The notes: generated from the letters alone by a model not told the origin. A DNA stretch of 64,000 bases from Demequina sp. NBRC 110054 (GCF_002090115.1 NZ_BBRK01000005.1:1-64000); one strand, 5' to 3'. Positions 46,323-56,283 are shown, counted from the first letter of the stretch. Numbers and translations: made by a program.

Positions 46323-48031
46323 GCACCGAGGCCAGGGCCGCCCGGGCGACGGGACCCGTGGAGACCGTGCGTCGCGCCGTCCTGTGGGTGCCCGACTGGC
46401 CCGTGGTCGCCGCCGTCGCCGAGGCGGGGCTCGGGCTCGAGGCGCCCGCGGCGGTGCTGCACGGCAGGGGGCTCGTGGCGGTCTCCGCCTCGGCGCGCGC
46501 CTCGGGGGTGCGGCGGGGCATGCGCAAGCGTGCGGCGCAGCGCGTGTGCCCCGAGCTCGTGATCCTCGGCTACGACGAGGGCAGGGACGCGCGCGAGTTC
46601 GAGTCCGTGGCGGCCGCGGCCGAGCAGGTCGTCGCGGGCGTCGAGATCTCCCGCCCCGGGCTGCTGATGATCCCCGCGGACGGCGCCGCGCGCTTCCACG
46701 GCTCCGAGGAGACGCTCGCGGAGGCCCTCGTGAGCGCCGTGGCCGAGTCGGGAGGCGAGGCTCAGGTGGGCGCCGCCGACGGCCTGCTCGCCGCGGTGAT
46801 GGCCGCGAGGGTCTCCGCGCTCGTGCCGTCGGGGGAGTCCGCGGACTTCCTCGCCCCGCTGCCCGTGGACTCCCTGACGCACGCGGTGATGGAGAGGGAA
46901 CGCAGAGCCGAGGCCGACACCCTCGTCGGCGTGCTGTCCAGGCTCGGGCTCCACACCCTGGGTCAGCTCGCGGCGCTTCCCGCAGGGGACGTGCTGGCGC
47001 GCTTCGGGCCGTTCGGCGCGTGGGCGCAGCGCATGGCGCTCGGCCAGGACATCGCTCCGCCGGTGCTCCGGAGGTCCGAGGAGGACATCGCGGTCGAGCA
47101 GGACTTCGAGGACCCCGCGGAGCGGGCCGAGCAGCTCGCCTGGGCGGCCAAGGACGCGGCGCAGCGCCTCGACGCGGCTCTCCTGGCCGCAGGGATGAGG
47201 TGCGGCAGGGTGCGCATCGCCGCCCGGACCGCCAAGGGTGACGTCCTCGAGCGCGTGTGGCGCACGGATGTCGCCACGCGCTCAGGCGCCTTCGCGGCCC
47301 ACATGGCCGACCGGGTGCGCTGGCAGCTCGAGGGCTGGCTTTCCGGCACGGGTGACGGGCCCGAGCCTGCGCCGCTGGTCTCCCTGGCGCTCGTCGCGGA
47401 GGACGTGGTCGCGCTCGGCGACGAGCAGTCCTACCTGTGGGGAGGCTCCTCGGGCGGCGACGCGAAGGCCCTGCGCGCGCTCGAGCGGCTGCAGGGACTG
47501 CTCGGCATCGACGGCGTGCTCGCCGTGGCCGAGCAGGGAGGACGCTCGCCCAGGGACCGGGTCCACGCGCTCGCCTGGGGGCAGGAGGGCGAGCCTCCTC
47601 GCCGCATCGAGCACCCCTGGCCGGGGCGGATCCCCGACCCCGCGCCCGCGACGGTCCTGCCCGTCCCCGCGCCCGTCCAGGTGCTCGACGCCGGCGGCAG
47701 CCCCCTCGTGATCGACAGGAGGCTCGCCGTCTCGGCCCCGCCCACGTGGGTGCGGCTGACCGCCGATCCTCGCGACGCGCGCGCCAAGGCCCAGCATCGT
47801 CATCCCTCCTCGGGCCACGTCGGCGGCGACGAGGGCCCCGTGTGGGAGAAGGCGCGTCCCGTCGAGGCCTGGGCAGGGCCATGGCCCGTCGCGGAGCGCT
47901 GGTGGGCGCCGGACGCGGACCGCCGCGCGTACATGCAGCTCGCGCTGCGCACCCCCGACGGGGAGCCGGGCCTCGCGGTGCTCGTCGCCTTCGCGGGCGG
48001 GGCCTGGAGGCTCGAGGCGCTCTATGACTGA
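46319..48031 (+). CDS. imuB: ImuB, catalytically inactive Y-family polymerase-like protein
   Basis: 570 residues. The Y-family fold is recognisable (RRAVLWVPDWPVVAAVAEAG) but the usual catalytic acidic residues are missing, as expected for ImuB. QSYLWGG near residue 370 resembles the beta-clamp motif QLPLWGG of mycobacterial ImuB. It should act as the hub joining ImuA', DnaE2 and the sliding clamp. Confidence 0.92.
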   Translation: MSTEARAARATGPVETVRRAVLWVPDWPVVAAVAEAGLGLEAPAAVLHGRGLVAVSASARASGVRRGMRKRAAQRVCPELVILGYDEGRDAREFESVAAAAEQVVAGVEISRPGLLMIPADGAARFHGSEETLAEALVSAVAESGGEAQVGAADGLLAAVMAARVSALVPSGESADFLAPLPVDSLTHAVMERERRAEADTLVGVLSRLGLHTLGQLAALPAGDVLARFGPFGAWAQRMALGQDIAPPVLRRSEEDIAVEQDFEDPAERAEQLAWAAKDAAQRLDAALLAAGMRCGRVRIAARTAKGDVLERVWRTDVATRSGAFAAHMADRVRWQLEGWLSGTGDGPEPAPLVSLALVAEDVVALGDEQSYLWGGSSGGDAKALRALERLQGLLGIDGVLAVAEQGGRSPRDRVHALAWGQEGEPPRRIEHPWPGRIPDPAPATVLPVPAPVQVLDAGGSPLVIDRRLAVSAPPTWVRLTADPRDARAKAQHRHPSSGHVGGDEGPVWEKARPVEAWAGPWPVAERWWAPDADRRAYMQLALRTPDGEPGLAVLVAFAGGAWRLEALYD

Positions 48032-48075
48032 GAGGAACCGCGGCCGGGCACGGGGAGATCGGGCGGGACGGAGCC

Positions 48076-51000
48076 ATGGCTGAGCCCGAGTACGCCGAAC
48101 TGCACGCGCACTCGGCCTTCAGCTTCCTCGACGGCGCGAGCCAGCCCGAGGAGATGGCCGCCGAGGCGGGAAGGCTCGGGCTGTCCGCGATGGCGATCAC
48201 CGACCACGACGGCCTGTACGGCGCCGTCCGCTTCGCGAACGCCGCGCGGGCGATCGGGCTGCCCGCGATCTTCGGATCGGAGCTGCACCTGTCGGTGCCC
48301 GAGGGGCCGGGGGGAGCACCGGTGCTGGACGCGCCCACCGATCGGCCGGACCCCCGCGGCTCCCACCTGCTCGTGCTCGCCCGCGGAGCGAGCGGCTACG
48401 CACGGCTCTCGCACGCGATCGGCATGGCGCATCTCGCCACGGGGGAGAAGGGCACGGCTCGCTACACGCTCGAGCAGCTCGCCTCGGACGGCGGCGGTGA
48501 GCTGCTCGTCCTCACCGGCTGCCGCAAGGGGACGGTGAGGCGCGCGCTCGCGGGCATCGGCGTCCCGGGGGTCGGCCTCGACGCCCAGGGGGTCGGCGTC
48601 ACCCGCGAGGGCTTCGCCGCGGCGCGCGCGGAGCTGGACCGGCTCGCGGCGCTGTTCGGACGCGACAACGTGGCTGTCGAGATCACCGATACGGGCCAGC
48701 CGTACGACTCCGAGGTGAACGATGCGCTCGCCGACCTCGCCTTCGACTCGGGGCTGCCGCTCGTGGCGACCACGAACGCCCACTACGCGACGCCTCGGGA
48801 CGCCGATCTGGCCTCGGCGCTCGCTGCGGTGCGCGCGCGGTCGGCGCTCGACGACATGGATGGCTGGCTGCCCGGCGGCGCGGGACTGCACCTGCGATCG
48901 CCCGGCGAGATGCTCCACCGTCACCGGCGGCACCCGCATGCCGTGGCGAACGCCGCACGGCTCGGTGCCGAGTGCGCGTTCGACCTCCAGCTCGTCGCGC
49001 CGAACCTCCCGCCCTACCCGGTCCCCGAGGGGCACACCGAGGCGTCGTGGCTGCGCGAGCTGACGTATCGCGGCGCGCGCGAGCGCTACGGCACTCCCGA
49101 CTCCGAGCGGATCCCCGGCGCCTGGAAGCAGATCGAGCACGAGCTCGCGGTGATCGAGGCGCTCGACTTCCCCGGCTACTTCCTGATCGTCCACGACATC
49201 GTCAACTTCTGCCGCCGCGCGGACATCCTCTGCCAGGGGCGAGGCTCGGCGGCGAACTCTGCGGTCTGCTACGCGCTCGGCGTCACCGCGGTCGACGCCG
49301 TCACCCACGGGCTGCTGTTCGAGCGCTTCCTCGCGCCCGAGCGGGACGGGCCCCCCGACATCGACGTGGACATCGAGTCCGACAGGCGCGAGGAGGTCAT
49401 CCAGTACGTCTTCCAGCGCTTCGGTCGCATCAACGCCGCGATGGTCGCCAACGTCATCCAGTACCGACCGCGCTCCGCGGTGAGGGACGCCGCCCGCGCG
49501 CTCGGCTACGACGCGGGCCAGCAGGACGCGTGGTCCACGTCGATCGACCGGTGGTCGACGCTGCGCTCCGACCGCAAGGCCGAGGAGGCCTGGGCCGCGC
49601 GACAGCGCGACGCGATGTGGCCCGAGCCGCCGCCCGCCCAGCCGCTCGACCACATCCCCGGACAGGTCGTCGACCTCGCGGAGCGCATGCTGCGCCTCCC
49701 TCGACACCTCGGCATCCATCCCGGGGGCATGGTGCTGTGCGACCGCCCCGTGATCGACGTGTGCCCCGTCGAATGGGCGCGCATGCCGGGGCGCACGGTG
49801 CTGCAGTGGGACAAGGACGACTGCGCCGACGCGGGGCTGGTCAAGTTCGACCTGCTCGGGCTCGGCATGCTCTCCGCGCTCAAGTACGCGTTCCGCTACG
49901 TCCAGGACGTCGAGCGCCAGGACCTGTCGCTGCACTCTCTTCCCCAGGAGGATCCCGCCGTCTACGACCTGCTGTGCGCCGCGGACACCGTGGGGGTGTT
50001 CCAGGTGGAGTCGCGCGCGCAGATGGCGACCCTGCCGCGGCTCAGGCCCCGCCGGTTCTACGACATCGTCATCGAGGTCGCGCTCATCCGTCCGGGTCCC
50101 ATCCAGGGAGGGTCGGTCCACCCCTACATCAACCGCGCGCGAGGCAGGGAGGAGGTCACCTACCTGCACCCGCTGCTCGAGAAGTCCCTCGGCAAGACGC
50201 TCGGGGTGCCGTTGTTCCAGGAGCAGCTCATGCAGATGGCGATGGACTGCGCGGGCTTCGACGGGGCGCTGGCCGACCAGCTGCGCCGCGCGATGGGCTC
50301 CAAGCGCTCGCCCGAGCGGATGGAGGCGCTGAGGGCCAGGTTCATGGTCGGCGCCCACGAGCGGGGCATCACGGCCGACGTCGCGCAGCAGATCTTCGAC
50401 AAGCTCAAGGCCTTCTCCGACTTCGGCTTCCCCGAGTCGCATTCGTACTCGTTCGCCTACCTCGTGTACGCGTCGAGCTGGCTCAAGGCGCACAAGCCTG
50501 CGGCGTTCTATGCGGGGCTCCTCGCCGCCCAGCCGATGGGCTTCTACTCGCCCCAGTCGCTCGCCGCCGACGCACGCCGCCACGGTCAGGTGGTGCTGCG
50601 CCCGTGCGTCGAGAGATCCCAGCCGCTCGCGACCGTCGAGAGGCTCGAGGCGTCGTTCACGCCGCCAGGGGAGACCCGCGAGGACATGGCGCGGCTCACC
50701 CGCGTGGATCGCACTCTCGCCGTGAGGATGGGGCTGCGCGCGATCCGCGGCCTGGGCGCGGAGGCGGCCGACGCGATCGTCGCCGCGCGAGAGGAGGCGC
50801 CCTTCTCCTCCCTCGGTGACATGGCGCGGCGGGTACGGGTGCGGCCCAGCGGTGTGTCCGGTCAGGTGGGCCTCGCGCCCGAGAAGGGGCTCACGACGGC
50901 CCAATGGGAGGCGCTCGCGACTGCCGGGGCCCTCGAGTCGCTCGGCGTGACCCGACGCGAGGGGCTCTGGGCGGCGGGCGTGCTCTCCAAGGAGGGGCCG

Positions 51001-51465
51001 GGCACCCTGCCCGACGTCGTCCCCGGCGTCGAGGCCCCTCAGCTGCCCGGCATGTCGGTGGTCGAGGAGGCGGTGGCCGACGTGTGGGCCTCGGGCGTCT
51101 CCGTCGACTCGTACCCGACCGTGTTCGTGCGCGAGGGACTCGACAGGCAGGGGATCCTGCGCGTGAGCGAGGTGCTCACACACGAGTCGGACCGACGCGT
51201 CGCGACCGCGGGCGTCGTCACCCACCGCCAGCGGCCAGGCACCGCGAAGGGGGTCACGTTCCTGTCGCTCGAGGACGAGACGGGATTCCTCAACGTCATC
51301 TGCTCCGCGGGTCTGTGGAGGCGCTTCCAGGCGGTCGCGCGCAGGTCCCCGGCCCTCGTGATCCGCGGGAGGATCGAGCGTGCGGACGGGGCGACGAACC
51401 TCGTCGCGGAGCATCTGTCCCCGCTGAGCCTCAAGGTGCCGACCACGAGCAGGGACTTCCGATGA
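48076..51465 (+). CDS. dnaE2: Error-prone DNA polymerase DnaE2 (ImuC)
   Basis: 1129 residues. The PHP domain opens with ELHAHSAFSFLDGASQPEEM; the catalytic aspartates are in PDIDVDIESDRREE; the OB-fold lies near the C terminus (TAGVVTHRQRPGTAKGVTFLSLEDE). DnaE2 performs damage-induced mutagenic synthesis together with ImuB. It follows imuB after 44 bases without its own SOS box, so it relies on the upstream promoter. Confidence 0.95.
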   Translation: MAEPEYAELHAHSAFSFLDGASQPEEMAAEAGRLGLSAMAITDHDGLYGAVRFANAARAIGLPAIFGSELHLSVPEGPGGAPVLDAPTDRPDPRGSHLLVLARGASGYARLSHAIGMAHLATGEKGTARYTLEQLASDGGGELLVLTGCRKGTVRRALAGIGVPGVGLDAQGVGVTREGFAAARAELDRLAALFGRDNVAVEITDTGQPYDSEVNDALADLAFDSGLPLVATTNAHYATPRDADLASALAAVRARSALDDMDGWLPGGAGLHLRSPGEMLHRHRRHPHAVANAARLGAECAFDLQLVAPNLPPYPVPEGHTEASWLRELTYRGARERYGTPDSERIPGAWKQIEHELAVIEALDFPGYFLIVHDIVNFCRRADILCQGRGSAANSAVCYALGVTAVDAVTHGLLFERFLAPERDGPPDIDVDIESDRREEVIQYVFQRFGRINAAMVANVIQYRPRSAVRDAARALGYDAGQQDAWSTSIDRWSTLRSDRKAEEAWAARQRDAMWPEPPPAQPLDHIPGQVVDLAERMLRLPRHLGIHPGGMVLCDRPVIDVCPVEWARMPGRTVLQWDKDDCADAGLVKFDLLGLGMLSALKYAFRYVQDVERQDLSLHSLPQEDPAVYDLLCAADTVGVFQVESRAQMATLPRLRPRRFYDIVIEVALIRPGPIQGGSVHPYINRARGREEVTYLHPLLEKSLGKTLGVPLFQEQLMQMAMDCAGFDGALADQLRRAMGSKRSPERMEALRARFMVGAHERGITADVAQQIFDKLKAFSDFGFPESHSYSFAYLVYASSWLKAHKPAAFYAGLLAAQPMGFYSPQSLAADARRHGQVVLRPCVERSQPLATVERLEASFTPPGETREDMARLTRVDRTLAVRMGLRAIRGLGAEAADAIVAAREEAPFSSLGDMARRVRVRPSGVSGQVGLAPEKGLTTAQWEALATAGALESLGVTRREGLWAAGVLSKEGPGTLPDVVPGVEAPQLPGMSVVEEAVADVWASGVSVDSYPTVFVREGLDRQGILRVSEVLTHESDRRVATAGVVTHRQRPGTAKGVTFLSLEDETGFLNVICSAGLWRRFQAVARRSPALVIRGRIERADGATNLVAEHLSPLSLKVPTTSRDFR

Positions 51466-51567
51466 GCGTCGACGCCGGCGCACGCACCCCCGCCGCCGCG
51501 TCTGCCGCCGAGGGACGCCCTCGCTGCAATGTCCGAAAACCGCCAGCAGCATCCCGCGAGATGAGTC

Positions 51568-53118
51568 ATGCTCATGGACATGTGGGATGACGACACGCGC
51601 TACGCGGTGATCCGCGGGCGGGACGCGCGCTACGACGGTCAGTTCTTCACCGCCGTGCTGACGACGGGCATCTACTGCCGTCCGTCGTGCCCCGCGCGCA
51701 CTCCCGCGAGGCAGAACGTGCGCTTCTACCGCACGTCGGCGGCCGCGCAATCCGCGGGCTTCCGCTCGTGCCGGCGCTGCCGCCCCGAGGCGGTGCCCGG
51801 CTCGCCCGACTGGGATGCGAGCGGAGACGTCGCGGCGCGCGCGATGCGGCTCATCGACGACGGCGTCGTCGATCGCGACGGCGTCGAAGGCCTCTCGGCC
51901 CGGCTCGGATACTCGAGCCGCCAGCTCCAGCGCATCCTCGTCGACGAGCTCGGCGCGCCGCCCCTCGCCCTCGCCACCGCGCATCGGCTCCACAGCGCGC
52001 GAGCCCTGCTCGAGCACACCGACCTCCCGGTCACCCAGGTCGCGCTCACCGCGGGCTTCGGTTCGGTGCGGCAGTTCAACGACGCCGCCCGCCGAGCGTG
52101 GGGCCTCTCTCCGAGCCAGGTCCGCGAGGGGCGCAGGAGCCGGCGAGGGGCCGTGGGGCCCCAGGACGATGCGGGCACGGTGACGGTAGACCTCCGGCTC
52201 GGTACGAGGGAGCCCTTCGACGGGGCCCGGGCGCTGGGTTTCCTGGCCGCGCGCGCGATCGAGGGCGTCGAGCGTGTCGAGCCCGGGACCGCGCATACGC
52301 GGACGATGCGGCTCCACCACGGTCCGGCACGCGCCCGCCTCGCACCGGACGCGACCGGTGTCCACGTGCGGCTCGAGCTCGCCGACCCGCGGGATCTCGG
52401 GTCCGCGGTGGCACGCTGTCGCGCGCTGCTCGACCTCGACGCCGATCCCGTGGCCGTCGCGGAGGCGCTCAGCCGCAGCGAGGCCCTCGCGCCGCACGTC
52501 GCGACGGCTCCCGGCCTGCGGGTGCCCGGCTCTGTCGACCGCTTCGAGGCGATGATGCGCGCGATCGTCGGGCAGCAGGTGTCGGTCGTGGGGGCCCGGC
52601 GCACGCTGTCCCTCCTCGCCGAGCGCTGGGGCGAGCGAGTCGCCCTTGAGGGCGAAGCCGACGGCGACGGAGCTGCGGGTGCTGGCGCTGCGGCCGCTCA
52701 AGGCGATGTCGCGCGGTCCGCTCCCGACGCCAGGCCCACGCTGCTGCTCCCGACGGCCGAGGCGCTGCTCGACGTCGATCCCGAGGGAGGGCTCATGCCG
52801 GCGTCCCGCTGGCGCGCGCTCCTCGGCGTCGCACGCGCTGTCGTCGACGGAGAGATCGATACGTCGCTGGGAGCCGACCGTGCCGAGGTGCGGAGCAGGC
52901 TTCTCGCGCTCCCTGGCATCGGGCCGTGGACCGTCGAGTACGTCATGCTGCGCGGCTACGGGGACCCGGACGCCTTCCCCGGCACCGACCTGGTGCTGAG
53001 GCGCGAGATCGGGGGCGAGGCGAAGGACGTGTCTCCCACGGCAGAGTCGTGGAGGCCGTGGAGGGCCTACGCGGCGCAGCACCTGTGGACGGCAAACGCG
53101 GAAGGGAGAAGGTCATGA
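51568..53118 (+). CDS. alkA: Ada-type activator fused to AlkA DNA glycosylase
   Basis: 516 residues; ATGs at 51568, 51574 and 51580 are all possible starts. The N-terminal Ada zinc domain has four Cys (YCRPSC and SCRRC), the first being the methyl acceptor. An AraC helix-turn-helix follows (about 95-190, GLSARLGYSSRQLQRILVDELG). Residues 200-510 are an AlkA glycosylase with LLALPGIGPWTVEYVMLR and GDPDAFPGTD, containing the catalytic Asp. It senses methyl damage, activates genes and removes 3-methyladenine. Confidence 0.93.
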   Translation: MLMDMWDDDTRYAVIRGRDARYDGQFFTAVLTTGIYCRPSCPARTPARQNVRFYRTSAAAQSAGFRSCRRCRPEAVPGSPDWDASGDVAARAMRLIDDGVVDRDGVEGLSARLGYSSRQLQRILVDELGAPPLALATAHRLHSARALLEHTDLPVTQVALTAGFGSVRQFNDAARRAWGLSPSQVREGRRSRRGAVGPQDDAGTVTVDLRLGTREPFDGARALGFLAARAIEGVERVEPGTAHTRTMRLHHGPARARLAPDATGVHVRLELADPRDLGSAVARCRALLDLDADPVAVAEALSRSEALAPHVATAPGLRVPGSVDRFEAMMRAIVGQQVSVVGARRTLSLLAERWGERVALEGEADGDGAAGAGAAAAQGDVARSAPDARPTLLLPTAEALLDVDPEGGLMPASRWRALLGVARAVVDGEIDTSLGADRAEVRSRLLALPGIGPWTVEYVMLRGYGDPDAFPGTDLVLRREIGGEAKDVSPTAESWRPWRAYAAQHLWTANAEGRRS

Positions 53119-53696
53119 GGCAGGACGAGAAGACGGCCATGAGACGGGGCGTCGAGCCGGGCCCGCCGCGAGGAGACGGCGGGAGCGCGGCGACCACTGT
53201 CGAGACCCCGCTCGGGCCGATGACCCTCGGGGCAACCGAGCGTGGACTCGCGATGGCGAGGTTCGAGGAGTGGTCGGAGGGCCCGGCGACGCGTCGGCCT
53301 GCCGGGACCCCCGCGATGTCCACCGACGCGGAGCGCGCCGCTCACGCGGTGCTCGCGAAGGCGGTGGCCGCGATCGAGACCTACTTCGCTGGGGACGGCG
53401 CGGTGGAGGACCTGCCCGACCTCGACCTGGTCGGGACCGACATGCAGGTCGAGGTATGGCGGGAGCTGCTCACGATCCCCGCGGGCGTGACGCGGACGTA
53501 CAGGGAGATCGCGGAGGCGATCGGGAGGCCCACGGCAGTGCGTGCTATCGGCGCCGCGATCGGCGCGAATCCCGTCGGGGTCCTCGTGCCCTGCCACCGG
53601 GTGATCGGGGCTGACGGAAGCTTCACGGGCTACGCCGGAGGGCTCGAGCGCAAGCGCTGGCTGCTGGCCCACGAGGGGGCGGCGCTGGCCCTGTGA
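53115..53696 (+). CDS. ogt: Methylated-DNA-protein cysteine methyltransferase
   Basis: 193 residues, ATG overlapping the alkA stop (ATGA). The active-site motif VLVPCHRVIG is intact, followed by GSFTGYAGGLERK. It directly removes methyl groups from O6-methylguanine in a suicide reaction. It completes an adaptive-response pair next to the SOS mutasome. Confidence 0.96.
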   Translation: MRQDEKTAMRRGVEPGPPRGDGGSAATTVETPLGPMTLGATERGLAMARFEEWSEGPATRRPAGTPAMSTDAERAAHAVLAKAVAAIETYFAGDGAVEDLPDLDLVGTDMQVEVWRELLTIPAGVTRTYREIAEAIGRPTAVRAIGAAIGANPVGVLVPCHRVIGADGSFTGYAGGLERKRWLLAHEGAALAL

Positions 53697-53730
53697 CCAG
53701 ATCTCTTTAACGCCTGTATGGAATAACTTC

Positions 53731-53758
53731 ACCCCGGGTTGAGGTTGCACCCGGTGAC
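53731..53758. repeat. Inverted repeat upstream of the small membrane protein gene
   Basis: CACC-(CC)GGGT and ACCCGGTG arms face each other across TGAGGTTGC, with a two-base bulge. It lies in the 95-base gap before the ATG at 53792 and might be an operator or an mRNA hairpin. Confidence 0.4.
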
Positions 53759-53791
53759 CACGCAACATCGAGAAGGAATGAGGTACCAATC

Positions 53792-53938
53792 ATGTGGGAC
53801 GCCATCCTGTGGATCGCTGCAGTGATCATCGGCATCATCGGAGTCGTCAGGATCCTTCAGAAGGACATCCTGTGGGGCATCGTCCTCATCGTCGTCGCCC
53901 TGCTCATCGGGCCCGGCGGCGTGAGCCTCCTCACCTGA
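53792..53938 (+). CDS. GPGG-motif small membrane protein
   Basis: 48 residues, too short for standard ORF filters. One hydrophobic helix at 3-19 (DAILWIAAVIIGIIGVV), a short charged turn (RILQKD), a second helix (26-39), then GPGGVSLLT. This two-helix layout ending in GPGG is widespread in actinobacteria and of unknown function. A strong terminator follows, so it is a single-gene transcript. Confidence 0.85.
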   Translation: MWDAILWIAAVIIGIIGVVRILQKDILWGIVLIVVALLIGPGGVSLLT

Positions 53939-53959
53939 CGCGCGCGAGCGCGAGACGAG

Positions 53960-53991
53960 CGAAGCCCGCACCCCTGGGGGTGCGGGCTTCG
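53960..53991. terminator. Strong terminator hairpin
   Basis: GAAGCCCGCACCC pairs with GGGTGCGGGCTTC around a CTGG loop (53961-53990), plus a flanking C-G pair. It lies between the convergent small membrane protein gene and hppA and can serve both directions. Confidence 0.9.
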
Positions 53992-54032
53992 TCGTGTGCG
54001 GTGAGTCTGTGCGAGTGTGCTGAGGGAACGCG

Positions 54033-56252
54033 TCAGACCAGGTGCACCGCAACGGTCACGCCCGCGATGACGATGGACTCCATCGACATCAGCTTGACGA
54101 GGATGTTGAGGCCGGGACCGGAGGTGTCCTTGAAGGGGTCGCCGACCGTGTCGCCGATGACCGCGGCCTTGTGAGCCTCGGATCCCTTGCCTCCGTGGTT
54201 GCCCTGCTCGATGTACTTCTTCGCGTTGTCCCACGCGCCACCGGAGTTGGCCTGGAACATCGACAGCGAGAATCCGGCCACCATCGCACCGATGAGCAGG
54301 CCGAGCACGCCGGGGACGCCGAAGATGAGGCCGATGATCACGGGCGCGGCGAGCGCAAGGATCGCAGGCATCATCATCTCCCGCTGGGCCGCCTTGGTGG
54401 AGATCGAGACGCAGCGCGCGTAGTCGGGGTCGGTCTCGCCACTCATGATCCCGGGGATCTCCCGGAACTGGCGGCGCACCTCGTCGACCATCTGCCCGGC
54501 GGCGCGTCCGACGGCGTTCATCGTGATGCCGGAGAACGCGAACGCGAGCATCGCGCCCGTGAACATCGACACGATCACCTTGGGGTTGATGAGCACGACC
54601 TCGAAGTAGGTCATCATCTGCATGAGGTCGAGCGACTGGAGCTCGTCCACCGCACCCGCGGCGAGCGTCGTGCCGTCGGGGAAGATGAAGTCGCTGCCGC
54701 GCTCGAGGACGTGCGAGATGCCGATCTTCACCTCCTCGATGTATGAGGCCAGGAGCGCCATGCCTGTCAGAGCAGCGGACCCGATCGCGAAGCCCTTGCC
54801 TGTCGCGGCGGTGGTGTTGCCGAGCGAGTCGAGCGCGTCGGTGCGCTGACGGACCTCGGGCGGAAGCCCCGACATCTCGGCGTTGCCGCCCGCGTTGTCG
54901 GCGATCGGGCCGTACGCGTCCGTGGCCAGCGTGATGCCGAGCGTGGACAGCATGCCGACGGCGGCCATGCCGATGCCGTACAGGCCGAGGTTCATGGTCT
55001 CGGTCGAGTACTCGAAGCCGGAGCCGAAGTAGTACGCCAGGGTGGTGCCGAGCACGACCGCGATGACGGGCACCGCGACGGAGAGCATGCCGGAGCCGAT
55101 TCCGGCGATGATGACGGTCGCCGGACCGGTCTTGCTCGCCGCGGCGATGGTCTTCGTCGGCTTGTAGCTCTCCGAGGTGAAGTACTCCGCGGCCTGGCCG
55201 ATCGCGATGCCCGTGAGCAGGCCGATCATGAGCGCGAGCCACAGGCCCCACATGTTCGGCATGTCCATGAGCCACAGCACGCCGAGCGACAGCGCCGCGA
55301 TCAGCACGGCGGCGCCGTTCACACCGCGGCCCAGCGAGCCCAGCAGGTCCTTCTGGGTCGCGCCCTCCTTGGTGCGGACGAAGAAGACGCCGACGATCGA
55401 CAGCAGCGCGCCGATCGCGCCGATTACCATCGGTGCGATCACCGCGAGGATCTGCACGTCCGTGCCGGAGCTGTAGTACGCGGCGGCGCCCAGCGCTGCG
55501 GAGGCGAGGATCACACCCACATAGGACTCGTAGAGGTCGGCGCCCATGCCGGCCACGTCGCCGACGTTGTCGCCCACGTTGTCCGCGATCGTCGCGGGGT
55601 TGCGCGGATCGTCCTCGGGGATGCCCGCCTCGATCTTGCCCACGAGGTCGGCGCCGACGTCGGCGGCCTTGGTGAAGATGCCGCCGCCCACGCGAGCGAA
55701 CAGCGACTGGACCGCGGCGCCCATGCCGAACGTCAGCATCGTCGTCGTGATGACCACGACGTGCTGGGACTCCTCGATGTCGTAGAACTGGGTGAGCACG
55801 AAGAACCAGATCGAGATGTCGAGCAGTCCCAGGCCGACCACGGTGAGCCCCATGACGGCGCCCGAGCGGAACGCGACGTTGAGGCCCTTGTTGAGCGAGT
55901 GGCGGGCGGCGTTCGCGGTGCGTGCCGAGGCATACGTTGCCGTCCGCATCCCGATGAAGCCCGCGAGGCCGGAGAACAGGCCACCCGTGAGGAACGCGAA
56001 CGGCACCCAGGGGTTCTGCACGTGCAGCCCGTAGGCGAGGAAGCAGAACAGGATCGTCAGCGAGCCCAGGACGATGCCGACGACCTTGTACTGCTGCTTG
56101 AGGTACGCGAGGGCGCCGTTGCGCACATGAAGCGCGATGCGCTCCATCGTCTCCGTGCCCTCGGACTCTTTCATCATGACGGAGAAGAAGTAGTAGGCGG
56201 CGCCGAGCGCCATCACCGAGGCGATGGGCACCAGCCAGAACCAGACAGGCAT
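54033..56252 (-). CDS. hppA: Membrane-bound proton-translocating pyrophosphatase
   Basis: 739 residues from MPVWFWLVPIASVMALGAA; longer in-frame starts lack support. About 15-16 transmembrane helices. The catalytic loop is DNVGDNVGDVAGMGADLYESY. The segment LGNTTAATGKG has Ala where K+-independent enzymes carry Lys, so I predict a K+-dependent enzyme. It couples pyrophosphate hydrolysis to H+ (possibly Na+) pumping. Confidence 0.95.
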   Translation of the reverse strand: MPVWFWLVPIASVMALGAAYYFFSVMMKESEGTETMERIALHVRNGALAYLKQQYKVVGIVLGSLTILFCFLAYGLHVQNPWVPFAFLTGGLFSGLAGFIGMRTATYASARTANAARHSLNKGLNVAFRSGAVMGLTVVGLGLLDISIWFFVLTQFYDIEESQHVVVITTTMLTFGMGAAVQSLFARVGGGIFTKAADVGADLVGKIEAGIPEDDPRNPATIADNVGDNVGDVAGMGADLYESYVGVILASAALGAAAYYSSGTDVQILAVIAPMVIGAIGALLSIVGVFFVRTKEGATQKDLLGSLGRGVNGAAVLIAALSLGVLWLMDMPNMWGLWLALMIGLLTGIAIGQAAEYFTSESYKPTKTIAAASKTGPATVIIAGIGSGMLSVAVPVIAVVLGTTLAYYFGSGFEYSTETMNLGLYGIGMAAVGMLSTLGITLATDAYGPIADNAGGNAEMSGLPPEVRQRTDALDSLGNTTAATGKGFAIGSAALTGMALLASYIEEVKIGISHVLERGSDFIFPDGTTLAAGAVDELQSLDLMQMMTYFEVVLINPKVIVSMFTGAMLAFAFSGITMNAVGRAAGQMVDEVRRQFREIPGIMSGETDPDYARCVSISTKAAQREMMMPAILALAAPVIIGLIFGVPGVLGLLIGAMVAGFSLSMFQANSGGAWDNAKKYIEQGNHGGKGSEAHKAAVIGDTVGDPFKDTSGPGLNILVKLMSMESIVIAGVTVAVHLV

Positions 56253-56283
56253 GGGTTCCTCTCGAGGTTGGGGTCGGGGACGC

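Noticed and set aside
51462-51590. A short open frame overlapping the dnaE2 stop
   Set aside because: It has an ATGA overlap but a low-complexity product and runs into the alkA start; no evidence of conservation.
48022-53082. A 1686-codon open frame on the minus strand opposite dnaE2 and alkA
   Set aside because: It is an antisense shadow caused by high GC at third positions. The sequence is His/Arg/Asp-rich with no domain, while the plus strand encodes clear DnaE2 and AlkA.
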